Shown: positions 17,498 to 25,750 of the stretch, in pieces
Layout of the letters: the number at the start of each line of letters is the position of its first letter
Position numbering within the stretch: the stretch's first letter is position 1
NCBI RefSeq assembly: GCF_024519315.1
Contig: NZ_JANIIC010000003.1
Coordinates: 266,769 to 330,768 of the forward strand
Origin: Streptomyces malaysiensis subsp. samsunensis
GTDB lineage: Bacteria; Actinomycetota; Actinomycetes; Streptomycetales; Streptomycetaceae
Length of the DNA: 64,000 nucleotides
Direction of reading: 5' to 3'
The notes under the pieces: generated by a model
The model's database searches: none
Seen by the model: the letters and a program-made list of their open reading frames with translations, nothing else
Told to the model about the DNA's origin: nothing
Made by a program: the position numbers and the translations under genes

Positions 17498-18718
17498 TCA
17501 GCCGCGTGGGGTCGGCGTGCGCAGGAAGTCCGAGAGGGCCTCCAGCAGTCGGTCCACATCCTCGGCGCTGTTGTAGGGGGCCAGGCCGACACGCAGCCCT
17601 CCGGTGTCGCCCAGGCCCAGCCTGCGGGACGCCTCCACGGCGTAGAAGGAGCCAGAGGGGGCGTCGACGCCACGGCTCGCGAGATGGCGGTAGGCGTCGG
17701 TGGTGTCGTGGCCGTCGATGGTCAGCAGCACGGTCGGGGTGCGGTCCGCCGCCCGGGAGTGGACGGTGATCGGGCCGAGGGCGGCCAGCCCCTCGTCGAT
17801 ACGCCGACGAAGGGTGGCCTCGTGCCCTTCGAGGGCCGTGAACGCCGCCGCCAGCCGCTCCCTGCGGCCGCCTTCGGCGCCGGGGGCCAGGGTGGTGAGG
17901 AAGTCGACGGCGGCGCGGGTGCCGGCGAGGAATTCATAGGGCAGGGTGCCGAATTCGAAGCGCTCGGGAACGGCGTTCGAGGAGGGGAGCAGCTTGTCCG
18001 GGGTCAGGGTCTCCAGGAGCTCGGGCGCGCTTGCCAGAACGCCGAGGTGGGGGCCGAGGAACTTGTAGGGGGAGCAGACGAAGAAGTCCGCGCCGAGCCG
18101 CTCGATGTCCACCTGGGCATGGGCGGCGTAGTGCACCCCGTCGACGTAGAGCAGCGCCCCGGCCGCGTGCGCCCGCCGGGAGATCTCCGGGATGGCGGGG
18201 CGGGTGCCGATCAGGTTCGATGCGGCGGTGACCGCGACCAGCCGGGTACGGTCGCCGAGCTGGGCGCTGATGTCATCGGGTGTCAGTTCGCCGGTGGCGG
18301 GGTCGAAGTCGGCCCAGCGCACGGTGGCCCCGGCGGCTTCGGCGGCCTGGATCCAGGGGCGGATGTTGGAGTCGTGGTCCAGCCGGGACACCACGACCTC
18401 GTCCCCCGGTGACCAGGTCTTGGCGAGGGTGCGGGCGAAGTCGTAGGTGAGGGCGGTGGCGCTGCGCCCGAAGACGATCCCCGCCGGGTCGGCGCCGAGC
18501 AGATCGGCCATGGCCTGCCGGGCCGACCGGACGAGGGCCTCGGCGTTGCGCTCCCCCGCTGTCAGGCGGCCGCGGTTGGACAGGGGGTTGGCCAGCGCGT
18601 CGGAGACGGCCTCGATGACGGGGAGCGGGGTCTGGGTGCCTCCCGGGCCGTCGAAGTGGGCCGACCCGGCCTTCAGTGCGGGGAACTGCGCGCGGATGGC
18701 GGTGATGTCGTATGTCAC
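17498..18718 (-). CDS. class V aminotransferase, cysteine-desulfurase-like but lacking the catalytic Cys
   Basis: The 406-residue PLP enzyme of the NifS/Csd fold has 'HFDGPGGTQTPLPV' at the N-terminus, cofactor contacts in 'DHDSNIRPW' and 'YVDGVHYAAH' (Asp193), and the Schiff-base Lys219 in 'FFVCSPYKFLGPHLG'. Its only cysteine is Cys215 next to that lysine. No Cys occurs in the C-terminal loop that carries the persulfide in true desulfurases, so it probably acts as an aminotransferase, lyase or isopenicillin-epimerase-like enzyme. GTG 18718 follows AAGGAG at 6-7 nt; the longer open frame upstream is spurious. Confidence 0.82.
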   Translation of the reverse strand: MTYDITAIRAQFPALKAGSAHFDGPGGTQTPLPVIEAVSDALANPLSNRGRLTAGERNAEALVRSARQAMADLLGADPAGIVFGRSATALTYDFARTLAKTWSPGDEVVVSRLDHDSNIRPWIQAAEAAGATVRWADFDPATGELTPDDISAQLGDRTRLVAVTAASNLIGTRPAIPEISRRAHAAGALLYVDGVHYAAHAQVDIERLGADFFVCSPYKFLGPHLGVLASAPELLETLTPDKLLPSSNAVPERFEFGTLPYEFLAGTRAAVDFLTTLAPGAEGGRRERLAAAFTALEGHEATLRRRIDEGLAALGPITVHSRAADRTPTVLLTIDGHDTTDAYRHLASRGVDAPSGSFYAVEASRRLGLGDTGGLRVGLAPYNSAEDVDRLLEALSDFLRTPTPRG

Positions 18719-18933
18719 GAGCGACTCCTTGCAGAGGTCCTGGCACAGGGGTGACCAGGGCGATCCTAGGCAGTCGACGGTGCGGAACGGCAGGGGGCGG
18801 GCAGGGGCCGCCGCGCCGGGGAGAGGTGTTCGGGCGCCCGGACAGCCACCCTGATTGAATCTGTACGTATGGGGATGAATCGCCATCCTCTTCCGCCGCG
18901 CAGGACCGGGACGCAGAAGGCGGTGGCGCCGAC

Positions 18934-20187
18934 GTGAGCAGCGACTCTCCTCCCCCGCCCGAGCGACCGGGAGGGCGGGGCAGACGCCCTCGGCGCGGTG
19001 TGACCGGCGGACCGGCGGGGCGGGCCGCACGGGCGGTGGCGCGGGCCCGCGGCACCGGTTCCGCGGCCCTGGCCGCGGCGGTGCGCCGGGCGGGGGACGA
19101 GAACGGGCGGGTCCATCCCGGACTGCGGCTGGCCACCGCGTACGCATGGCGGCTGATGGTCATCGGGGTGGCCGTCTATCTGGCGTTCTCGGTGCTGGGG
19201 CAGTTCGAACTCGTCGCGATCGCGGTGTTCCTGGCGCTGGTGGCCACCGCCCTGCTGCGGCCGTTGGCCGATCTGCTGGCACGGGCGGTCCCCAGGCCGC
19301 TCGCGGTGGCGCTCGCGGTGTTCGGCACGCTGTTCGTCGCACTGGGGCTGCTGGCGCTGGTGGGAAACGCGGCGGCCGCGGAGGCGGGCCGGCTCGTGGG
19401 AGAGCTGCGCGGCGGGATCGGCCGGATCGAGCGGTGGCTGGAGGGGCCGCCGTTCCATGTCCGGCGCGGTGTGCTCTCGGGGGCCCACCAGAAGGTCAGC
19501 GACTTCGTGACACGGCATCGCGGGGCGCTGATCAGCAAGGCGCTCAGCAGTGCGGGGCGGGTCGTGGAGGCGGGCACGGCGGCGTTCCTGGCCCTGTTCT
19601 GCTCGGTCTTCTTCGTCCATTCCGGCGACCGGATGTGGCAGTGGTTCCGGGAACAGCTCCCCGAGCGCGCCCGGTCCACCTGGGATCGGGGGGCGCGGGC
19701 GGCCTGGAGCACCTTCGCCGGATACACCCGGGGCATCATCGTCGTGGCGGCCTCCAACGCGGTCCTGGTCGGTATCGCCCTGTCCGTGCTGCGGGTGCCG
19801 CTGGCCCTGCCGCTGACGCTGCTGGTCTTCTTCGCGACGTTCGTTCCGCTGATCGGTTCGCCGATCGCGCTGGCGGTGGCGACGGTGGTGGCTCTGGCCG
19901 GGCGCGGTCCGGCCATCGCGGCCGTGGTGCTGCTGCTGATCGTGGCGGTGGGTCAGTTCGAGGGCCATGTGCTGCATCCGCTGGTGATGAGCTGGGCGGT
20001 GCGGCTGCATCCGGTGGTGGTGGCGATCTCGGTCATCGCCGGCTCCATCGTCGCGGGGGTGATCGGGGCGGTCGTGGCCGTGCCCATGGTGTCCGTCGCC
20101 TGGTCGGTGACCCGGGCGCTGCGCGGGCAGCCGCCCGGCGGGGCCCGACCCGCGACGGGGCCACCTTCGCCGCCCAAGCGCCCATAA
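18934..20187 (+). CDS. AI-2E family transporter (PerM/TqsA type permease)
   Basis: The 417-residue integral membrane protein has an arginine-rich cytosolic N-terminus of about 70 residues and roughly eight hydrophobic helices. Family features visible are the paired helices around 'VIGVAVYLAFSVLGQFELVAIAV', a central amphipathic region (about 145-190), and near the C-terminus 'GQFEGHVLHPLVMSWAVRLHP', the most conserved segment of the family. Members export autoinducer-2, polyamines or act as Na+/H+ antiporters; nothing here decides which. GTG 18934 is the first plausible start. The stop overlaps the first bases of the NsrR operator. Confidence 0.85.
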   Translation: MSSDSPPPPERPGGRGRRPRRGVTGGPAGRAARAVARARGTGSAALAAAVRRAGDENGRVHPGLRLATAYAWRLMVIGVAVYLAFSVLGQFELVAIAVFLALVATALLRPLADLLARAVPRPLAVALAVFGTLFVALGLLALVGNAAAAEAGRLVGELRGGIGRIERWLEGPPFHVRRGVLSGAHQKVSDFVTRHRGALISKALSSAGRVVEAGTAAFLALFCSVFFVHSGDRMWQWFREQLPERARSTWDRGARAAWSTFAGYTRGIIVVAASNAVLVGIALSVLRVPLALPLTLLVFFATFVPLIGSPIALAVATVVALAGRGPAIAAVVLLLIVAVGQFEGHVLHPLVMSWAVRLHPVVVAISVIAGSIVAGVIGAVVAVPMVSVAWSVTRALRGQPPGGARPATGPPSPPKRP

Positions 20188-20208
20188 ATTGCATCTCAGA
20201 TTCGCATT
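20186..20208. promoter_or_regulatory. NsrR operator upstream of nsrR
   Basis: A 23-bp site with AA...TT ends and the central palindrome ATCTCAGAT (20193-20201). Its reverse complement shares GCGAATCTGAGATGCAA with the site before hmp (ACGAATCTGAGATACAA). It matches the Streptomyces NsrR sites I recall, which have an ATCTGAGAT core. Confidence 0.85.
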
Positions 20209-20224
20209 AAGTTAATCTCAGGGC

Positions 20225-20674
20225 ATGCGGCTGACGAAGTCAACGGACCTGGCCCTCCGCACGATCATGCGGCTGGCGGTCACCGGAGCCGAGCCCTGCA
20301 CCGCGCGGCAGATCGCCGGGGAGATGCAGGTGGCCTATAGCCATCTGGCCAAGGTGGCGGCCCGGCTCCAGCACCTGGGCCTGATCGAGACACGGCGCGG
20401 ACGGGGCGGCGGGCTGACGCTCACCGCGACCGGGCGCACCGCCTCGATCGGCCGGCTGGTCCGGGAGTTCGAAGGGGTCGGCGATGTCGTCGACTGCGAG
20501 GGGGATGTGCCGTGTCCGCTGCGGCAGGGCTGCCAACTGCGCATGGCGCTGCGCCGGGCGCAGGAGGCGTTCTTCGCCTCGCTCGACCCCCTGACGGTCG
20601 ACGATCTGGTGGCGTCCCCGACCGGTCCGGTACTGCTGGGGCTGGTCGGGCGCGCACCCGGCCTGTCCCCATGA
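20225..20674 (+). CDS. nsrR: Rrf2-family nitric-oxide-sensing repressor NsrR
   Basis: The 149-residue protein has an N-terminal winged helix ('STDLALRTIMRLAV', then 'IAGEMQVAYSHLAKVAARLQ') and the iron-sulfur cluster loop with Cys91, Cys97 and Cys103 in a C-x5-C-x5-C pattern ('CEGDVPCPLRQGC'). That spacing is the one in Streptomyces coelicolor NsrR, where a [4Fe-4S] cluster reacts with NO and releases DNA. An operator lies directly upstream (autoregulation) and another precedes the downstream flavohaemoglobin gene. Confidence 0.92.
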   Translation: MRLTKSTDLALRTIMRLAVTGAEPCTARQIAGEMQVAYSHLAKVAARLQHLGLIETRRGRGGGLTLTATGRTASIGRLVREFEGVGDVVDCEGDVPCPLRQGCQLRMALRRAQEAFFASLDPLTVDDLVASPTGPVLLGLVGRAPGLSP

Positions 20675-20764
20675 GGCCGCCGCGCGGGGCATGACCCCCG
20701 GACCCCGCCCCGCCGAGCAGCGAGGACACGGAGCCCTATGCCCGGCTCACCGACCATGCCGCAT

Positions 20765-20787
20765 AATACGAATCTGAGATACAAGTT
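20765..20787. promoter_or_regulatory. NsrR operator upstream of hmp
   Basis: A 23-bp site with AA...TT ends centred on ATCTGAGAT (20772-20780), starting 33 bp ahead of the hmp start. Together with the site at 20186 it predicts NO-inducible, NsrR-controlled expression. Confidence 0.87.
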
Positions 20788-20797
20788 AGGCCCGCTC

Positions 20798-22009
20798 ATG
20801 CTCACCCAGAAGTCCACCGAGACCGTCCGCGCCACACTTCCCGCCGTCGGTGAGGCCATCGACACCATCACCGACCTGTTCTACCGAAAGCTCTTCGCGG
20901 CCCACCCCGAACTGCTGCGGAATCTGTTCAACCGGGCCAATCAGGCGGCGGGCACCCAACGACAGGCTCTCGCGGGCGCGATCGCCGCGTTCGCCACCGC
21001 CCTGGTCGAGCGGCCGGGCACCCGCCCCGACGCCCTGCTGAACCGGATCGCCCATAAGCACGCCTCGCTCGGGGTGAGCGCCGCACAGTATCCGGTGGTG
21101 CACCGTCATCTGTCCGCCGCCATCGCGGAGGTGCTCGGCGACGCGGCCACCGAGGAGGTGACCGCCGCCTGGGACGAGGTCTACTGGCTGATGGCCGACG
21201 CCCTGATCCAGATCGAGCGGGGGCTGTACGCGGAGCAGGGTGTGCTGGTCGGCGGGACCTGGCGGCAGTGGCGGGTGATCGAGCGGGTCCCGGAGACGGC
21301 GGATGTGGTCAGCTTCCGGATCCGGCCCGCGGACGGCCGCCGCGCCCCCGCGTTCACGGCCGGCCAGTACATCTCGGTACGGGTGGAACTGGCCGACGGG
21401 GCGCACCAGATCCGCCAGTACAGCCTGACCAACGCCCCGGGCGCCACCGTGCGCTCCTTCTCCGTCAAGCGCGCGGACACCGGCGAGGGCCCGGCCGGTG
21501 AGGTCTCCGGCCATCTGCACGACCATGTCCACGAGGGCGATGCGCTCACCGTCTCCGCGCCGTTCGGCGACACCGTGCTCGACGCCACGGACGCGCCGCT
21601 GCTGCTCGCCTCCGCGGGGATCGGCTGCACCCCGATGGTGGCCATGCTGGAGGATCTGGCGGCGCGCGGGCACCAGGCCCCGGTCATCGCCGTCCACGCC
21701 GACCGCTCCCCCGCCGACCACGCCCTGCGCGCCGACCAGGAGCGGCTGATCACCAAGCTGGCGCGGGGCACGGCCCACATCTGGTACGAGCGGCCCGAGG
21801 GCGACTGGCCGGCCGGGCGCACCGGCCTCGTCGACCTGTCCGGGATCGAGCTCCCCGATGGCGTCCAGGCGTATCTGTGCGGACCGCTGCCCTTCATGCG
21901 GTCGGTGCGGACCCAGCTGCTGGAGCGCGGTGTGCACCCCTCCGCGATCCACTACGAGGTCTTCGGTCCCGACCTGTGGCTGACACGGGACGACGGCGAG
22001 GGCCGCTGA
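20798..22009 (+). CDS. hmp: flavohaemoglobin, nitric oxide dioxygenase
   Basis: This enzyme converts NO, O2 and NAD(P)H to nitrate in the cytosol. The 403-residue protein has a globin domain (about 1-140) with the proximal His in 'AHKHASLGVSAAQY' (His87), an FAD domain with 'RQYSLTNAP' and 'FTAGQYISVRVEL', and a NAD domain with 'SAGIGCTPMVAML' and 'AYLCGPLPFM'. ATG 20798 gives the usual family length; an in-frame ATG at 20738 would place the operator inside the gene and is rejected. Expression should be NsrR-controlled through the operator at 20765. Confidence 0.93.
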   Translation: MLTQKSTETVRATLPAVGEAIDTITDLFYRKLFAAHPELLRNLFNRANQAAGTQRQALAGAIAAFATALVERPGTRPDALLNRIAHKHASLGVSAAQYPVVHRHLSAAIAEVLGDAATEEVTAAWDEVYWLMADALIQIERGLYAEQGVLVGGTWRQWRVIERVPETADVVSFRIRPADGRRAPAFTAGQYISVRVELADGAHQIRQYSLTNAPGATVRSFSVKRADTGEGPAGEVSGHLHDHVHEGDALTVSAPFGDTVLDATDAPLLLASAGIGCTPMVAMLEDLAARGHQAPVIAVHADRSPADHALRADQERLITKLARGTAHIWYERPEGDWPAGRTGLVDLSGIELPDGVQAYLCGPLPFMRSVRTQLLERGVHPSAIHYEVFGPDLWLTRDDGEGR

Positions 22010-22179
22010 CGCTCACCGCCGCGCCCGTCCCCCGATGTTGGCCGGATGAACTCGAATGGCCCAGACGCCAGTCGCTTTTGCCCGGGGGAACGTGGGACCG
22101 TACGGACACGGGTTCTGCCCATTCCGTACACAACCGGCACGCAATGGTCCGTCCGGTACCCCCACATCGACGAGGAACC

Positions 22180-22998
22180 ATGGATCGCGAAAAGATCACT
22201 CTCAGCGGCGCTCAGGAAACCTTGCTCGCCACGCTGTACGGCAGGGCGGTGGACAGCCGTTCACCGGACTCCATCCTGCACGACCACACGGCCCGGGAGG
22301 CCGTGGAGCGCGTGGCCTACGACTTCGGCAAAACGGGGATGACGGATACGACAGCGGTCGGCATCGCCCTGCGGGCGAAACAGCTCGACGACTGGGCGAT
22401 GGAGTTCCTGGCCGAGCATCAGAAGGCCACCGCGCTCCATCTCGCCTGCGGTCTGGACACCCGGGTGCAGCGGCTGGATCCGCCCTCGTCGGTGCGCTGG
22501 ATCGACGTCGACTACCCCGAGGTGATCGAGCTGCGCCGGCGGCTGCTTCCCGAGCCGTCGGGGAACTACGAGATGGTCGGCGCCTCCGTGACCGATGAGG
22601 CATGGCTGCGCGAGGTGCCCGACGACCGGCCCACCGTGGTCGTCGCCGAGGGGCTGACGATGTATCTGCGCAAGGAGGAGGGCAAGCGGCTGATCCAGCG
22701 GGTCACCGACCGGTTCCCCAGCGGCCAGTTGCTCTTCGACGTCTACGGGCCGCTGGGCATCCGGCTCCAGAAGATGGTCCCCGCGGTGCGCAACGCGGGC
22801 GCCACACTCCACTGGGGGCTGGACGACCCCCATGAGATCGAGAGCTGGCACCCGGGGCTGACCTGCCTCGACGCGGTGCGCAGCGTGGACATGCCGGGGG
22901 TGGAGAAGATGCCCGCCTCCGGCCGGATGAGCATGCGGCTGATGGCACACCTTCCCGGCTTCCGGGATGTGGGCCGGATCCTGCGCTACCGCTTCTAG
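22180..22998 (+). CDS. class I SAM methyltransferase of the LCMT/TcmP group
   Basis: The 272-residue methyltransferase has the motifs 'ALHLACGLDTRVQRLDP' (SAM motif I) near residue 88 and 'WIDVDYPEVIELRRRLLP' (acidic motif II) near 108, then 'TVVVAEGLTMYLRKEEGKRL' typical of the leucine-carboxyl-methyltransferase/TcmP family. Many actinobacterial members O-methylate polyketides or carboxylates. ATG 22180 follows GAGGAACC. It converges on a second, unrelated O-methyltransferase 46 bp away. No polyketide gene is in view, so the substrate is unknown. Confidence 0.84.
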   Translation: MDREKITLSGAQETLLATLYGRAVDSRSPDSILHDHTAREAVERVAYDFGKTGMTDTTAVGIALRAKQLDDWAMEFLAEHQKATALHLACGLDTRVQRLDPPSSVRWIDVDYPEVIELRRRLLPEPSGNYEMVGASVTDEAWLREVPDDRPTVVVAEGLTMYLRKEEGKRLIQRVTDRFPSGQLLFDVYGPLGIRLQKMVPAVRNAGATLHWGLDDPHEIESWHPGLTCLDAVRSVDMPGVEKMPASGRMSMRLMAHLPGFRDVGRILRYRF

Positions 22999-23044
22999 TG
23001 CTCCGGTGCGGTCTCGTGATCCGTCGAGCGGGTTCGCCGGGCGG

Positions 23045-24055
23045 CTATTTGATGCCCACCAGCATGGAGTAGCCGTCCGTCAGCGGTTCGATCCGGCTGC
23101 CGCGGAATCCCGCCTCGGCCATCCAGGCGCGGCCGTCGGCGGCGGTGTACTCGAAGCCGGACCGGGTCTCGATGAGCATGTTCAGGCTCGCCAGCAGACC
23201 GAAGGTGTTCGCCTTGCGGTCGTCGTCGATGATGGCGTCGTAGACGAGGACCGCTCCCCCGTCGGGCAGCGCGTCGTACGCCTTCTTCAGCAGCAGCCGC
23301 TTCTCCTCCAGACCCCAGCCGTGCAGGATCTGGCCGAGCACGATGACATCCGCGCCGGGCAGGTCATCGGTGAAGAAGTCGCCCCCGTGGAAGGTGAGCC
23401 GGTCCTCCAGGCCGAAGGACGCCACGTACCTCTCGAAGACCGGCCGCACCCGGGGCAGTTCGAAGACACCGCCGCTCATATGGGGGTGGCGCTGGGCCAC
23501 CGCCACCGGAACGCAGCCCACCGCTCCCCCGACGTCCAGCACCGTCCGGTAGTCGGCCCAGGGGAACCGCTCGGCTATCACCAGCGCCTTGCCCATGCTG
23601 AGCCCGGTCATTCCGTGCAGGAATCCCTCGAGGCCCTCCTGGTCCCGGTAGATGGCGTCGAATACATCGCCACCGTGCCTGTGCTCGTTCTGCGGCTTTC
23701 CCGTTCTCAGCGCCTCGGTGAGCGATCCCCAGAAGGGATACAGCCGGCTGTTGGCCATCTCCAGAATGCCGCCGGCATACGTGGCCTTCCTGCGGTCGAG
23801 AAAAGTGTCGGCGGACGGGCTGTTGCGGTACACATCCTCCGATCGCTCCAGGAATCCGAGGGCCACCAGGGCGTCGAGGAAGTCGGCGGCGCCGCGCGGG
23901 TGCAGTCCGAGCGCCCCGGCCAGGTCACCGCCGGTGCGAGGGCCTTCCGCGAGCCGGCTGAACAGATCCAGTTCCACCGCGGTGAGCAGTGTCTTCGACG
24001 CCATAAAGCCGAGCCCGACCTGAAGAATGGGCTCGGGGCTGATCTCGTGCCGCAT
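23045..24055 (-). CDS. SAM-dependent O-methyltransferase with dimerisation domain (plant-OMT type)
   Basis: The 336-residue protein has an N-terminal winged-helix dimerisation domain (about 10-80, 'LDLFSRLAEGPRTGGDLAGA') and a C-terminal SAM domain with 'VLDVGGAVGCVPVAVAQRHP' (motif I, near 170) and 'ILHGWGLEEKRLLLKKAY', where His is the catalytic base position of this family. It resembles hydroxyneurosporene and polyketide O-methyltransferases. A short acidic segment 'DAIIDDDRKANTFGLLASLNML' precedes the substrate region. It is transcribed divergently from the MerR gene at 24215, 159 bp away. Confidence 0.84.
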   Translation of the reverse strand: MRHEISPEPILQVGLGFMASKTLLTAVELDLFSRLAEGPRTGGDLAGALGLHPRGAADFLDALVALGFLERSEDVYRNSPSADTFLDRRKATYAGGILEMANSRLYPFWGSLTEALRTGKPQNEHRHGGDVFDAIYRDQEGLEGFLHGMTGLSMGKALVIAERFPWADYRTVLDVGGAVGCVPVAVAQRHPHMSGGVFELPRVRPVFERYVASFGLEDRLTFHGGDFFTDDLPGADVIVLGQILHGWGLEEKRLLLKKAYDALPDGGAVLVYDAIIDDDRKANTFGLLASLNMLIETRSGFEYTAADGRAWMAEAGFRGSRIEPLTDGYSMLVGIK

Positions 24056-24177
24056 AAGGCTCCCTCACTGCTTCCCGGATGTGCGTTCGCACCGCACCTG
24101 GCCGCATTTCGGCTTCGCTACGCTACCGTGCCGTTGCCCCCTACACCGGTCGCGTCCCGGGCAGGCCGGGGCCGTGC

Positions 24178-24208
24178 TTGACCTTGACGCAGCGGCAGGG
24201 TTTCTACT
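24178..24208 (+). promoter_or_regulatory. MerR-type promoter with 19-bp spacer and operator dyad
   Basis: A TTGACC -35 (24178-24183) and TCTACT -10 (24203-24208) are separated by 19 bp, the long spacer typical of MerR-activated promoters. A dyad ACCTTGACGC-A-GCGGCAGGGT (24181-24201, 8 of 10 positions paired) fills the spacer. The expected transcription start falls on or next to the A of ATG 24215, so the mRNA is probably leaderless. Confidence 0.7.
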
Positions 24209-24214
24209 GGCACC

Positions 24215-24955
24215 ATGCGCATCGGAGAGATCGCCGCGCTCGTCGGAGTCACATCCCGGACCGTGCGGCATTACCACCACATCGGCCTGCTGCCCGAACC
24301 CCAGCGGCGGGCCAACGGCTACCGCGTCTACACCATCCGGGACGCCATTCTGCTGGCCCGGATCCGGCGGCTGACCGAGCTCGGGCTCGCCCTGGACGAG
24401 GTGCGGGACGTCCTCGCGGACGACGCCGGACGCGAACTGGCCGAGGTGCTGGGCGAGCTGGACGCCGACCTGGCGCGCCAGGAACACGAGATCCAAAAGC
24501 GCCGCAAGGTGCTGGCGGCCCTGCTGGCCGGGCCGCTCACACCGGACGCGCCGCTCTCCCCCGCACTCGCCGAACTGCTGAAAAGCGCACCCGTCACCTC
24601 CTCGCCGACCGCCGCCAAGGACCGCGAGCACCTGATCCTGCTGGACGGGGTGGTCGGCGGTGACGCGGTGTACGCGGCGCTGCGGCCGCTGGCCGACGAC
24701 CCCGCCGTGGTCCGGATGTACGAGCGGCTGGACGAACTGGAGGGGGCCGCGGCGGACGATCCGCGGATCGCGGCGCTGGCCGACGACCTGATCGCCGCCG
24801 TACCCGACGAGGTCCTGGCGGCCATCCCGGACAGCGGCCCGACGGCGACGGGCTTCGAGGAGGCGCTCCTCGCCGACTACTCGCCGGCCCAGGCCGAGGT
24901 GGTGCGCCGGGTGATGGAGAGGGTGACCGCCCGGCTGAAGAGGAGGTCGTCATGA
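24215..24955 (+). CDS. MerR-family transcriptional regulator
   Basis: The 246-residue protein begins with the MerR winged helix 'MRIGEIAALVGVTSRTVRHYHHIGLLPEP' (split here by its two helices), then 'RIRRLTELGLALDEVRDVLAD' and a coiled-coil dimer helix 'LDADLARQEHEIQKRRKVLAALL'. A C-terminal helical domain of about 130 residues follows, without metal-binding cysteines, so an organic ligand or multidrug signal is more likely than a metal. It probably drives its own leaderless promoter. Its stop overlaps the downstream membrane-protein start by ATGA. Confidence 0.88.
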   Translation: MRIGEIAALVGVTSRTVRHYHHIGLLPEPQRRANGYRVYTIRDAILLARIRRLTELGLALDEVRDVLADDAGRELAEVLGELDADLARQEHEIQKRRKVLAALLAGPLTPDAPLSPALAELLKSAPVTSSPTAAKDREHLILLDGVVGGDAVYAALRPLADDPAVVRMYERLDELEGAAADDPRIAALADDLIAAVPDEVLAAIPDSGPTATGFEEALLADYSPAQAEVVRRVMERVTARLKRRSS

Positions 24956-25632
24956 ATCGGCGGATCGCACGGACGGCGGAGCGGGCGACGGGCGCACTGG
25001 AGAAACTGGTCCCGGCGATCGTGCGCCGACTCATCCGGCACGAGATCCAAGCCCTGCACAGCCTCTGGCTGTGGGTGCTGCGCCGCCGCCACCAGATCCC
25101 CGAGGGGGCACTGGCCTTCCCCTACACCGGGCCCCAGACGGCCATGATGTACGGGATGGTCTTCGTCTCGGTCATCGAGACGATCGCGCTGGCCCTGGTG
25201 ATCCCATGGCCGGTCGTACACCGGATCCTGCTCGTCATCGATGTGTACGGGGTCGTGCTGATCCTCGCCCTGCACGCGGCCTGTGTGGTCCGGCCGCATG
25301 TGGTGGGGCCGGACGGCTCGCTGCGTATACGGTACGGCGTGCTGTTCGACCTGCGGGTTCCGGCCGCCACCATCGCCACCGCCCGGGTCGACCGGCGCTA
25401 TCCGGACGGACGGCTGGTGCGGGTGAGCGCGGACGGGGTGCTCGACCTCTCGGTGGGCAGCCAGACCACGGTGACGGTGGAGCTGACGGAGCCGGTGGCG
25501 TTCGTGAGGCCGCTGGGCGCGCGGGGCTCCGCCCGTACGCTCCGGTTCCACGCGGACGATCCGCGGGAGGCGGTGGCCGCCCTCACCCGGGTCCGGACGG
25601 CCCCGCCGCCCGTGCCGGGATCCGCCGCCTGA
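24952..25632 (+). CDS. hypothetical membrane protein coupled to MerR
   Basis: The 226-residue protein has two hydrophobic helices (about residues 64-84 and 88-108), then a beta-rich soluble region 'SLRIRYGVLFDLRVPAATIA' that resembles a PH-like membrane-protein domain. A basic N-terminus contains 'RRRHQIP'. Translation is coupled to the MerR gene by an ATGA overlap, so it is probably the main target of that regulator, perhaps an envelope stress or drug response component. I recognise no named family with confidence. Confidence 0.72.
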   Translation: MNRRIARTAERATGALEKLVPAIVRRLIRHEIQALHSLWLWVLRRRHQIPEGALAFPYTGPQTAMMYGMVFVSVIETIALALVIPWPVVHRILLVIDVYGVVLILALHAACVVRPHVVGPDGSLRIRYGVLFDLRVPAATIATARVDRRYPDGRLVRVSADGVLDLSVGSQTTVTVELTEPVAFVRPLGARGSARTLRFHADDPREAVAALTRVRTAPPPVPGSAA

Positions 25633-25750
25633 GCGCCCCGCTGGAAGTGCCCCGACCTGCCGTCGATCGTCCGCGGCGCCGTCGTGGCTCTGCCGCGCCC
25701 AGGCGGCGGAGCCGCACATCGACACAGCCTCCGCCTCCTTCGGGGCGCCC

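Noticed and set aside
20738..20797. Longer flavohaemoglobin starting at ATG 20738
   Set aside because: It would place the NsrR operator inside the coding region and add 20 residues unlike the globin N-terminus. ATG 20798 fits the family length.
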